In this document: positions 17,083 through 26,131 of the stretch, one piece after another
Layout of the letters: every line of letters starts with the position of its first letter
How positions within the stretch are numbered: the first letter of the stretch is position 1
Source: Anaerolineae bacterium
GTDB lineage: Bacteria > Chloroflexota > Anaerolineae > Aggregatilineales > Phototrophicaceae
DNA length: 64,000 nt
Direction: 5' to 3'
Assembly: GCA_022841825.1 (NCBI GenBank)
Contig: JALHQT010000003.1
Coordinates: 186,001-250,000, forward strand
Made by a program: the position numbers and the translations under genes
Notes under the pieces: generated by a model
Database searches by the model: none
What the model was told of the DNA's origin: nothing
The model's input: only the letters and a program-made list of their open reading frames with translations

Positions 17083-18762
17083 ATGAACGAACCTACGCAG
17101 AAGGACGCTCCACAGACTCAGCGCGAAGATCACAGCGCACCGATAGTTGAACCTAGCAGTCCAAGTCCGATACTCGCGCAGCGCACGAATCGCTTCCGCC
17201 TGACACCAGAAATTATCCTTAGCATCATCGGCGTCGTCATTGCCATCATTACGCTATGGGTACAGGCAAATCCACACATCCCAATTACGGCCACCCCCGA
17301 ATCCTTTTCCACTGCCGCGCCTCGTCTCATCGCTACCGCAGAACCCGGCGAAATTCTAATTTTGGTAGAACGTTTCGACGGGACTACTGAAAATGCCGAA
17401 GCTGTGCGCGATTTGGTTTGGTCTGCCATTGACGACGCCGTCATGCGTCTGCACAGTCAGCAGCTTTACGACATCCGTGTAGAATCACTGGGTGATGGCG
17501 TTGCCATTACATCCCGACAAGAGGCAATTAACCTTGGCAGGCGGTACGGGGCATCACTGGTTGTCTTCGGGTCGTTCGATTCGCTAATCGGTCTCAATGT
17601 CAGCTTCGCGGCTGTAAGTCGCTCGCTATCGTCCCATGTCGATGGAAGCATTGACCGCTCAATTTCCATCCCTATGGAAAATCTGGGTGTCCAAATAGTG
17701 GATGTGCGCTCGTTCATCATGACAGCAGCCGCGGTCGTCTATAACCTCAACGACCGTCCTCAGGATGCGCTGCGAGCACTGGGTTTCGCTCACGAAGAAC
17801 GCGATCCGGATTCAACGACTTGGGAAGCATCGGTTGGTTATGCCTACTACCTTGCCTTAGGTTTAGCGCACTACAATGTCGGCGAATTCGCAGAAGCGAT
17901 CCAAGCCTATGACCAAGCACTACAAATAGAACCGCGTAGTGCCGATACACTCAACTCGCGCGCGAGCGCAGAGGTCGGACTAGAGCAGTATGAGAAAGCT
18001 GAGTCAACTTACCTTGAGGTGCTGGAAATCAATCCATCATTCGCTCTTGCGCAATTTGATCTTGGATCTCTTTACAAATACTACCTAATTGATGGTCGTG
18101 ACCCTCAATTGTACTTTGAAAGAGCGATTGAACTCCTGACCACCCAAATAGAGGACGACCCAGAAAATGTCTTCCTTCTGCACTACCGGAGCAAAGCCTA
18201 CACCGAAGTGGGTAATCACGCGAATGCTTTGGTAGATGCCCAGGCAGCGTCAGAATTAATGCCCGACCATTCTGATTTGACGCTTCATCTCGCTCTTGCC
18301 TACTATTATGCGGGAGTTTATGAGGAAGCGCTGACGACATTGAACGCAATCGAAGCAGACTTTGTCGAAAATGCCACATACTATGATTTGCGTGCCAATG
18401 TCCACCTCAGGGATTCGTTGCACGAAGAAGCCCTGCGGGATGCGCAGCGCGCGCTCGAACTTTCGCCAGATAACTCCAACTACATGTTCACACTGGCGAT
18501 CATCCATTATCATCTGCGCCAGTACGAGGATGCGCTCGCACACCTCGAAGCTGCTGCATCGGATCTTGTTAACAACCTGAATTATTTTGATTGGCTTGGC
18601 GCAACCTACTACCAACTATGCCGTGTGGATGATGCACGCACAACCTACGCTACTTATTTCGGACTGGGAGGTGATACGGATGTCTGGTGGATGACCGAAA
18701 TCAACCGGACTCCGGACGCCTGTCCCAACCCGTCACCCGCCCCTAGTGGCGGCGGTCAATAG
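17083..18762 (+). CDS. Membrane-anchored TPR protein, unknown function
   Basis: About 559 residues. The N-terminal 45 residues are polar and Pro/Ser-rich, followed by one membrane helix (PEIILSIIGVVIAIITLWV). Next is an alpha/beta region of about 170 residues (LILVERFDGTTENAEAV, then RYGASLVVFGSFDSLIG) like periplasmic TolB/CsgG-type sensor domains. From about residue 250 there are seven or so TPR units (YNVGEFAEAIQAYDQALQIEP, then HEEALRDAQRALELSPDNS). It is likely a protein-interaction scaffold outside the membrane. The DNA is visibly less GC-rich than its neighbours. It sits between two copies of the asnB terminus, so it was probably acquired. The TTG at 17059 is a less likely start. Confidence 0.75.
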   Translation: MNEPTQKDAPQTQREDHSAPIVEPSSPSPILAQRTNRFRLTPEIILSIIGVVIAIITLWVQANPHIPITATPESFSTAAPRLIATAEPGEILILVERFDGTTENAEAVRDLVWSAIDDAVMRLHSQQLYDIRVESLGDGVAITSRQEAINLGRRYGASLVVFGSFDSLIGLNVSFAAVSRSLSSHVDGSIDRSISIPMENLGVQIVDVRSFIMTAAAVVYNLNDRPQDALRALGFAHEERDPDSTTWEASVGYAYYLALGLAHYNVGEFAEAIQAYDQALQIEPRSADTLNSRASAEVGLEQYEKAESTYLEVLEINPSFALAQFDLGSLYKYYLIDGRDPQLYFERAIELLTTQIEDDPENVFLLHYRSKAYTEVGNHANALVDAQAASELMPDHSDLTLHLALAYYYAGVYEEALTTLNAIEADFVENATYYDLRANVHLRDSLHEEALRDAQRALELSPDNSNYMFTLAIIHYHLRQYEDALAHLEAAASDLVNNLNYFDWLGATYYQLCRVDDARTTYATYFGLGGDTDVWWMTEINRTPDACPNPSPAPSGGGQ

Positions 18763-18833
18763 GCGCGCGCGCCAAACACGAAGAAGTCATCCTGCGTCTG
18801 CTGCTGCTGGAGCTGTGGCTGCGCGGGAAGTGA
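18763..18833 (+). pseudogene. Relic of the asnB C-terminus
   Basis: The frame reads RAKHEEVILRLLLLELWLRGK then TGA, nearly identical to the last residues of AsnB (RAKHEEVILRLLLLELWLKQ). It has no start and follows directly on the TPR gene stop. The relic probably preserves the original end of asnB, displaced when the TPR gene block was inserted. Confidence 0.9.
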
Positions 18834-19011
18834 TGCGCCGCCTGATGCCTTGCATATTTCTGAAAAGCATAAATTTTCCATTGGCTTACGCCTGAGTTGC
18901 TCATTCGTCGCTTACGCTATATAGAGCGAGCAACGTAGCATTTGCTGGAGATGGGGCACTTCATCTTTTATTGCCCCTCGCAAGTATCTGCTTCAATCGG
19001 GAGTACGTCGA

Positions 19012-20046
19012 ATGCATCCACAGCAGCAACATCATCCACATGAAGCGGGGCAAGGAGTGACTGAATATGCGCTCCTGATCTCTTCGATAGCCATCGTCAT
19101 TATTCTGATTCTGAATCTTCTGACCCAGTCCACACGCGGTACGTTTGCCAACCTGATGTGCAACCTCCAGCCAGGCGGCATGTGTCCCTCGCTGGCAGAG
19201 CAGCTTGGGCACGGCGGCAGCGGCGGCGGCAATGGCGTTTCCGACACGAATAACGGTGGCGGCGGCGGTGGTGGCGGTGGTGGATCGGTACCAACGCCGA
19301 CCAACACGCCGAACCCAGCGCACACACCGACCAACACGCCGAACCCGGCGCATACGCCGACCAACACGGCGACGACTGCGCCGACCAGCACCAGCACGCC
19401 AACCGCGACAGCGACAGCGACGGCAACGGCGACGACGACCGCTACGGCTACGACGACTGCTACGCCAACCATTACCGCGACCGCCACGATCGGTCCGACG
19501 GCGACGCCAACGCACACGCTGACGCCGGTGCCGACCAATACGCCCGTGCCGACTTCGACGCCGACGGAGACGCCGACCTCGACGCCGACGGCGACGACCG
19601 CTCCGCCATACATCATCTACGGCGATACAGCACTCAGCAATGGATGGATGAACTGGTCCTGGCAGATGGCAAGCGGTTCACCCAACTTTGCCAACAACAG
19701 TAACAACTATGCGGGTACAACCAACATCCGTGTCCAGTATACACAGGCATGGGCGGCACTTTATCTCCGCTCACCCTCGCAGATCAGCGGCAACTACAAT
19801 ACGCTGACTTTTGCAGCGCGACGCAACAACAACAACAGCCCCTCCACGCTGCGCATCCTGTTCTACAATCAGGCGGAAGTGGTGACGCATGTTCAGACAA
19901 TTACGCTGACGAATAGCTGGCAGGTATTCAACGTCTCGCTGGGGTCCTATGCGTTGAGCAGTCTATATGGGGTTGCATTCCAGCCAGAGACCTTGCCCAA
20001 CAGTCCCATTTTCATGATCGATGAGGTGAGGTTGGTGCGCAACTAA
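19012..20046 (+). CDS. Flp-type pilin fused to a Thr/Pro stalk and C-terminal jelly-roll domain
   Basis: A 344-residue protein. The N-terminus has a class III (Flp) prepilin signal: Gly13 followed by [21 protein letters not shown], with Glu at mature position +5. A Gly-rich spacer and a long Thr/Pro/Ala low-complexity stalk (about 95-198; [16 protein letters not shown] units) follow. The last 145 residues form a beta domain opening [15 protein letters not shown], typical of carbohydrate-binding-like jelly rolls. Inferred role: a surface adhesin anchored through the pilin helix. Ordinary Flp pilins are far shorter. No tad assembly genes are nearby. GGGAG precedes the ATG. Confidence 0.75.
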   Translation: MHPQQQHHPHEAGQGVTEYALLISSIAIVIILILNLLTQSTRGTFANLMCNLQPGGMCPSLAEQLGHGGSGGGNGVSDTNNGGGGGGGGGGSVPTPTNTPNPAHTPTNTPNPAHTPTNTATTAPTSTSTPTATATATATATTTATATTTATPTITATATIGPTATPTHTLTPVPTNTPVPTSTPTETPTSTPTATTAPPYIIYGDTALSNGWMNWSWQMASGSPNFANNSNNYAGTTNIRVQYTQAWAALYLRSPSQISGNYNTLTFAARRNNNNSPSTLRILFYNQAEVVTHVQTITLTNSWQVFNVSLGSYALSSLYGVAFQPETLPNSPIFMIDEVRLVRN

Positions 20047-20065
20047 CGCGCTGACGAACAGGCAC

Positions 20066-20102
20066 AAAAAAGCGGCGGATCACATGATCCGCCGCTTTTT
20101 TA
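20066..20102 (+). terminator. Rho-independent terminator after the pilin-like gene
   Basis: AAAAAAGCGGCGGATCA-CATG-ATCCGCCGCTTTTTTAT has a perfect GC-rich stem with an A-run before and a T-run after. It can act on both strands, so it may also end the leftward groL transcript coming from the right. Confidence 0.93.
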
Positions 20103-20106
20103 TTGC

Positions 20107-20133
20107 GTGGGGCGCAAGGCATTGCGCCCCTAC
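20107..20133. repeat. GTAGGG-family palindrome
   Basis: GTGGGGCGCAAGGCATTGCGCCCCTAC, an imperfect palindrome of the same family as 7749-7781 and 63763-63790. It lies between the terminator and the groL stop codon. Confidence 0.8.
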
Positions 20134-20151
20134 AGCACTTTCTAGCCGGGT

Positions 20152-21816
<1,665 letters not shown>

Positions 21817-21869
21817 TTAGTGGGTGTGATAAAAGAAAAATCCTGTGCTTGTCTTCGTCGCGCGGGTGC

Positions 21870-22169
<300 letters not shown>

Positions 22170-22231
22170 GCAGTGCCTCCTCAAAATAGTTACAAGGGAC
22201 AAATTCGGATTGTGCCTTGTTCAGACACAAT

Positions 22232-22258
22232 TTAGCACTCAAATCTTCCGAGTGCTAA
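22232..22258. promoter_or_regulatory. CIRCE operator (HrcA site), perfect
   Basis: TTAGCACTC-N9-GAGTGCTAA matches the CIRCE consensus exactly. On the minus strand it lies just downstream of the -10 box, so HrcA bound here would block groESL transcription at normal temperature. hrcA itself is not in the window. Confidence 0.97.
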
Positions 22259-22269
22259 TTCATGTCCTT

Positions 22270-22298
22270 AAGATAGCAGAACTGGTGCTGCGGGTCAA
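22270..22298 (-). promoter_or_regulatory. groESL promoter
   Basis: On the minus strand TTGACC (22298-22293), a 17-bp spacer and TATCTT (22275-22270) form a sigma70-type promoter. It lies between the perfect CIRCE downstream and the degenerate CIRCE upstream. Confidence 0.85.
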
Positions 22299-22314
22299 GA
22301 TACAGCCGGTGTCT

Positions 22315-22341
22315 CTAGCACACTTCTTATGTGCGTGCTAA
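22315..22341. promoter_or_regulatory. Second, degenerate CIRCE-like operator
   Basis: CTAGCACAC-N9-GCGTGCTAA has the CIRCE layout with three mismatches to consensus. It sits upstream of the -35 box, 57 bp from the perfect site measured from right arm to left arm. HrcA bound at both sites could loop the promoter; this is an inference. Confidence 0.65.
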
Positions 22342-22451
22342 GGCAGCGGGCGGCGCTGGGCAAATGTGCTTCTAACGCAATCTCACATCATATTCCGCGA
22401 TAGTCCAAGTTCACTCACTCTTAAGATTTATTGCGCATCTTCTCAAACCTT

Positions 22452-22709
22452 ATGCCCATTTACGTCGATTGGCTGGATGAAACGCATACTGTGATTGTGC
22501 AGAGGTTCCACAAAGCGTGGACGCTGGAGGAGTTTCGCGCCTCCGTCGCAGACATCAATGCACTTCTCGATATGACTACATATCGTGTTGATGTTATCGC
22601 CGATGTCAGAACCAGCGGTATGCCATCCTTACGCCGAACGCTAAACGCTTCCCGTGCCAATCGCTGTGCGCCATTCAACATGAAGACGACAGATTTAAGT
22701 CAGATTTAA
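22452..22709 (+). CDS. Truncated paralogue of the 29301 protein
   Basis: About 85 residues. The N-terminal part, MPIYVDWLDETHTVIVQRFHKAWTLEEF, aligns with MPITIEWDNEAHTILLHTYVGKWMLAEY of the 140-residue protein at 29301-29723, and DVIADVRTSGMPSL parallels its YIIDLVRSAAPPLG. The last third is missing: the frame runs out in TTDLSQI, which is encoded by the TTTAAG regulatory box. It is probably a decaying fragment. The full-length relative looks like a small alpha/beta domain of STAS/SpoIIAA type, an inference from strand pattern only. Confidence 0.5.
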   Translation: MPIYVDWLDETHTVIVQRFHKAWTLEEFRASVADINALLDMTTYRVDVIADVRTSGMPSLRRTLNASRANRCAPFNMKTTDLSQI

Positions 22710-22733
22710 GGCGCAGTTGAATGGGCGTTTAAG
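22692..22733 (+). promoter_or_regulatory. TTTAAG direct-repeat box upstream of the ApbE operon
   Basis: GATTTAAGTCAGATTTAAG (22692-22710) contains two TTTAAG half sites 11 bp apart. A TTGAAT and a third TTTAAG (22728) follow on nearly the same 11-bp helical phase. OmpR/PhoB-family regulators bind such 11-bp direct repeats. The identical 19-bp word lies at 28331-28349 beside the response regulator gene. The box ends 84 bp before the ATG at 22795. Confidence 0.75.
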
Positions 22734-22794
22734 CACCGAATGCCGAGCTGTCGTATTGTGAAGACAGAGTCGGTAAGGAGCAAAGACACCCACA

Positions 22795-23238
22795 ATGGCA
22801 AACAACGACCGTTCACGCAAACTATTGGTCAGAAGCGCTCTTGTCACCAGCGCGACCATTGCGACCTTCATCGGTGCACAGAATCTGGCGATGCTCGATC
22901 AAAGCCAGCTCGATTTGACGCTTACACCTGCATCGGCACCTACCGCGTCGGCGATAGCACTGATCAGTCCTTCGCCAGAGGCTGCAACCTCTGTCCCCGT
23001 TCAACATGTCGCCCCGCAGTTGATCATTCAACGTGCGCCGCCCAGTATCGTCATCCTGCGTCACTTCGGTCAGCAAACCAGCACTACAAGCACTACACCT
23101 GCTGTGAGCGTCCCTAGCACGACCGTACAGGCGAGCGCGGCGGCGGTTGTGGCACCTCCTGTTCCTGCGCAGATCAGCGTTCCCAACCCGGTCATTGTTC
23201 AACAACCCGTCATGCAGGTGGGGCGGTCAAGCCGATGA
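22795..23238 (+). CDS. Small membrane-anchored protein of the ApbE operon
   Basis: A 147-residue protein with a basic start (MANNDRSRKLLVRS), one hydrophobic segment (ALVTSATIATFIGAQNLAML) and a low-complexity Ser/Thr/Pro/Val tail exposed outside. It is the first gene of a tight operon; its TGA overlaps the ATG of apbE (ATGA). There is no FMN_bind domain. TSATIAT faintly resembles an ApbE flavinylation site but lies in the hydrophobic segment, so I do not claim it. Function is unknown. The tail may be a linker to a redox partner. Confidence 0.65.
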   Translation: MANNDRSRKLLVRSALVTSATIATFIGAQNLAMLDQSQLDLTLTPASAPTASAIALISPSPEAATSVPVQHVAPQLIIQRAPPSIVILRHFGQQTSTTSTTPAVSVPSTTVQASAAAVVAPPVPAQISVPNPVIVQQPVMQVGRSSR

Positions 23239-24161
23239 GCGCACTTTACTACCTCGCCTGGCGAGCAATGGGCTGCGATGTGTCCGTTCAGTTGGAGACG
23301 GACACGGATGGAGCCGCCCTGTTGCGCGAAGTACCCGCGCGGGTAGAAACAATCGAAGCGCGCCTGTCGCGCTTTCGCCCATCCAGCGAACTCATGCAAT
23401 TCAATGAGCAAGCGGGAAGCTGGGTGGTTGTCAGCGACACGCTGTACGCCAACATCAGCGCCGCGAAGCACGCTGCACGCCTGACCAACGGAGCCTTCAA
23501 TCCTCTGGTAATGCCAGCGCTGTTGGCACAGGGCTATGACCGGGATTTCGCCACCATCGACGAACCGATCATCACTTCTGCCCACCCGGCGGCGGATTGG
23601 CACATGATCGAGCTGCATCGTGCCAGCCGCGAAGCGCGCATCCCTTTCGGTTCGGCAGTCGACCTGGGAGGTATCGCCAAAGGCTGGACGGCGGCGCTCA
23701 TCGCGGATGAACTTTCGGTCTTTGGCGCGTGCCTGGTCAACTTCGGCGGCGATCTGGTCGCTCGGAGCGCTCCAGAGGGTCTACCTGGCTGGGAGGTCGC
23801 CATTGCCGATCCCTATGGGGAGTCCTCACTGGCGACGTTCTGGTTGCGTGACTCAAGTCTCATGACCAGCGGTGTCGACTTTCGGCGCTGGGAATCCCGT
23901 GACGGTGTCTCTCACCATCACATCATCGATCCGTCCACCGGGCAGTCGGCTGAAAGCGATGTCTGGACCGTCACCGTTCACCATCCCGACGCTGTGACGG
24001 CGGAGGCTTACACAAAAGCCGTTCTCCTCGCGGGCGGACAGCAGGGATTGTACTGGATCCAGGCGCAGTGGAATGCTGCTGCACTCCTGGTTTGTCGCGA
24101 TGGCGCTGTGCTCGCCACCCCTCAGTTTCTCTCTCACGTTTCCGAAAGGATAGTTCTATGA
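23235..24161 (+). CDS. apbE: FAD:protein FMN transferase (ApbE)
   Basis: A 308-residue protein of ApbE length. Signatures are WRAMGCDVSVQLE near the N-terminus, RLSRFRPSSELMQFN, SAVDLGGIAKGWTAALIAD and VNFGGDLVA, plus HHHIIDPSTGQSA near the C-terminal third. The enzyme attaches FMN to Ser/Thr of a target protein using FAD and Mg2+, normally on the outer face of the membrane. No signal peptide is visible, so location is uncertain. It overlaps both neighbours by ATGA, which implies translational coupling. The flavinylated target is not obvious in the operon. Confidence 0.9.
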   Translation: MSALYYLAWRAMGCDVSVQLETDTDGAALLREVPARVETIEARLSRFRPSSELMQFNEQAGSWVVVSDTLYANISAAKHAARLTNGAFNPLVMPALLAQGYDRDFATIDEPIITSAHPAADWHMIELHRASREARIPFGSAVDLGGIAKGWTAALIADELSVFGACLVNFGGDLVARSAPEGLPGWEVAIADPYGESSLATFWLRDSSLMTSGVDFRRWESRDGVSHHHIIDPSTGQSAESDVWTVTVHHPDAVTAEAYTKAVLLAGGQQGLYWIQAQWNAAALLVCRDGAVLATPQFLSHVSERIVL

Positions 24162-25282
24162 AACGCTTCTCTATCGTCCTGCTGGTGCTCACCTTGGCGA
24201 GCCTGGCGCTGGTTGTTCCTGCGCTGGCGCAAAACGCGGCGGATGTCATCGTTTTGGATAGCGCCACCCCGGCGATTGATGTGGTGATCTCGCTGCCAGC
24301 CGACACCACCGGTACGATCGCGCTGGATTTCAGCGGTGCATTAGTCCGATTGACGGATGCAAATGGAAACACGGTCTTCGAAGCGGCTGATCCACGCTTG
24401 CATGGTCTTGAATTGAACATTGCCCCCAACAGCGGATCCCATACGTTGACAGTGGAACGGCTGCCCGGCGTCGTCGAGGCGCTCGTCCACGTCTCCTCGC
24501 TGCCGGAGCTGTCACAATTCGGCATCTCAGACCTTGTGCCTGGTCTTTCGATCACACCCGCTCAGGAGGTCTCGCTCTCGTTGGATGCAACTCACCCTGG
24601 CGATACAGTGAATCTCAACATTCCTGGCGACTCGGCAGGCATTGTGACCGCAATTTTCCCAGGACTGGCGGCGACGACACAACTGGTCGATGCTTCAGGT
24701 GTGCTGATGGCACAATCCGGCAGCAGGAGTGTGGACGGCTTGAACCTGCTCGTGGACCCGGGTGCCTATCAATTCACAGTGCTGGGCAGCGATATGCTCA
24801 ACGAAGTGATTGCAGGGGTGCGCCTGGCTTCAGCGCGTGATGCTGGAATCAGCATTTTGCAGGCACCTGAAGCGCCGGTGAACACCGTCTCGGATACGAC
24901 CACTTCCTCGGATAGTGCCGCCCCATGCACGGGTGTCCTGAATGTCAGCTCGGCGAATCTGCGCAGCGGTCCGGGGACCGGATACACCATCCTCGGATAC
25001 GGCTATCGCGATCAGGCGTTCACGATCGGGGGGCGTAACCCTGAAGACAACTGGCTCGTCGTGTCCACAGAAAGTGGGTCGGCGTGGGTTGCACGCAGCA
25101 ATGTTCAGCTTCAGGGCGACTGTAATGCACTCACCACTTTCAATATTCCGCTTCAGGACGCCCAACCTTTCCCGCTGATCATCACGTCGGCGGAACAGCC
25201 CGGCGGTTATCATGACGACGAGGAGGCTGGCGAACACCACGAAAGCGGCGAGCGCGAAGAGGAAGGGGAACATGACGACTAA
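24158..25282 (+). CDS. Secreted SH3b-domain protein with acidic/His-rich tail
   Basis: About 374 residues. It has a signal peptide (MKRFSIVLLVLTLASLALVVPALA), then two or more beta domains of pre-peptidase-like pattern (about 35-250). An SH3b domain follows at about 257-322 (LNVSSANLRSGPGTGYTILGYG, ending WVARSNVQL). The last 26 residues are dominated by Asp, Glu and His (GGYHDDEEAGEHHESGE), a likely metal-binding tail. The start ATG at 24158 overlaps the apbE stop. Inferred role: extracellular partner or metal/heme handling component of the ferric-reductase-like protein encoded next. Confidence 0.7.
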   Translation: MKRFSIVLLVLTLASLALVVPALAQNAADVIVLDSATPAIDVVISLPADTTGTIALDFSGALVRLTDANGNTVFEAADPRLHGLELNIAPNSGSHTLTVERLPGVVEALVHVSSLPELSQFGISDLVPGLSITPAQEVSLSLDATHPGDTVNLNIPGDSAGIVTAIFPGLAATTQLVDASGVLMAQSGSRSVDGLNLLVDPGAYQFTVLGSDMLNEVIAGVRLASARDAGISILQAPEAPVNTVSDTTTSSDSAAPCTGVLNVSSANLRSGPGTGYTILGYGYRDQAFTIGGRNPEDNWLVVSTESGSAWVARSNVQLQGDCNALTTFNIPLQDAQPFPLIITSAEQPGGYHDDEEAGEHHESGEREEEGEHDD

Positions 25283-25411
25283 TCACGACTGTTGACACAA
25301 CCTGTCTCACCTCCGACGCCGGGATCAGGGGTGAGCTTCTCGGTTAGAACCCCACCCTTATCTATGCCTGCCCCGAAATTGAACGGATATTCCTGACGAT
25401 AGGAGATTGCC

Positions 25412-26095
25412 ATGAACAAGAAGACTTCATCTCGAAAGGACTTGCTGGTATTGACCGCCAGCTTTATCGTCATCGCTGTCTCCGCGTTATGGATGTTCCT
25501 GAGCGGCACTTTCAGCGTTTCGCTTGCGGCAGACACCAAAGTCGCCTGGCATATGGTGCGCTCGTCCGGCATCGTCGCTTATGTCCTGCTGCTGGGTTCG
25601 ACGATCTGGGGGCTGATTATCAGTGCGCAGTTCGTCAAGAACTGGTCGCCTGGACCCGTGTCGATGACTCTCCACAGCACGATTTCATGGCTTGCGCTTG
25701 TGATCTCCCTGATTCATGCGCTGCTGCTGTTGTTCGATGATTACTTCACCTACACGTTGGGGGATCTCTTTCTGCCCTTCACAGGTCCCTATCGCCCTGA
25801 AGCAGTCGGCTTGGGAACGCTGGCGTTCTGGGGCATTGTCGCGGTAACGCTTAGTTTTCCCTTCAGGGCGTGGATGGGACATCGAGCCTGGAAGACCCTG
25901 CATTATGTCAGCTACGTCGCTTTCACACTCGTCTCGCTGCATGGTCTGTTTGCGGGCACAGAAGGCACGCACATTGGCTTACGGCTGCTTCTGGGTGGCG
26001 GCTTGTTTGGGGTCACGCTGCTGCTGGGCTTGCGCGTGTGGAAGGCGCAGAGCAGGGATAAGAGCAGGACGCACGAAGCCATCGCCGCCGGATGA
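25412..26095 (+). CDS. Ferric-reductase-like transmembrane heme protein
   Basis: A 227-residue protein with six hydrophobic helices. Histidines suited to heme ligation are placed as in the ferric reductase/MsrQ superfamily: HMVRSSGIVAY, then MTLHSTISWLALVISLIHALLLL, then TLHYVSYVAFTLVSLHGL. Such proteins move electrons across the membrane through two b hemes. No flavodoxin-reductase domain is attached, so it needs a separate flavin partner, which fits the adjacent ApbE. It lies 129 bp after the SH3b gene, and GGAG precedes the ATG. Its final stop converges on the HK gene. Confidence 0.8.
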   Translation: MNKKTSSRKDLLVLTASFIVIAVSALWMFLSGTFSVSLAADTKVAWHMVRSSGIVAYVLLLGSTIWGLIISAQFVKNWSPGPVSMTLHSTISWLALVISLIHALLLLFDDYFTYTLGDLFLPFTGPYRPEAVGLGTLAFWGIVAVTLSFPFRAWMGHRAWKTLHYVSYVAFTLVSLHGLFAGTEGTHIGLRLLLGGGLFGVTLLLGLRVWKAQSRDKSRTHEAIAAG

Positions 26096-26131
26096 TGCCG
26101 TTTGGATTGCAGCAGGGTGAGCCTGGCAACG

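Noticed and set aside
22795-23238. TSATIAT as an ApbE flavinylation site
   Set aside because: It lies in a predicted membrane segment and lacks the normal S-G-A-T-x-T spacing and FMN_bind context.
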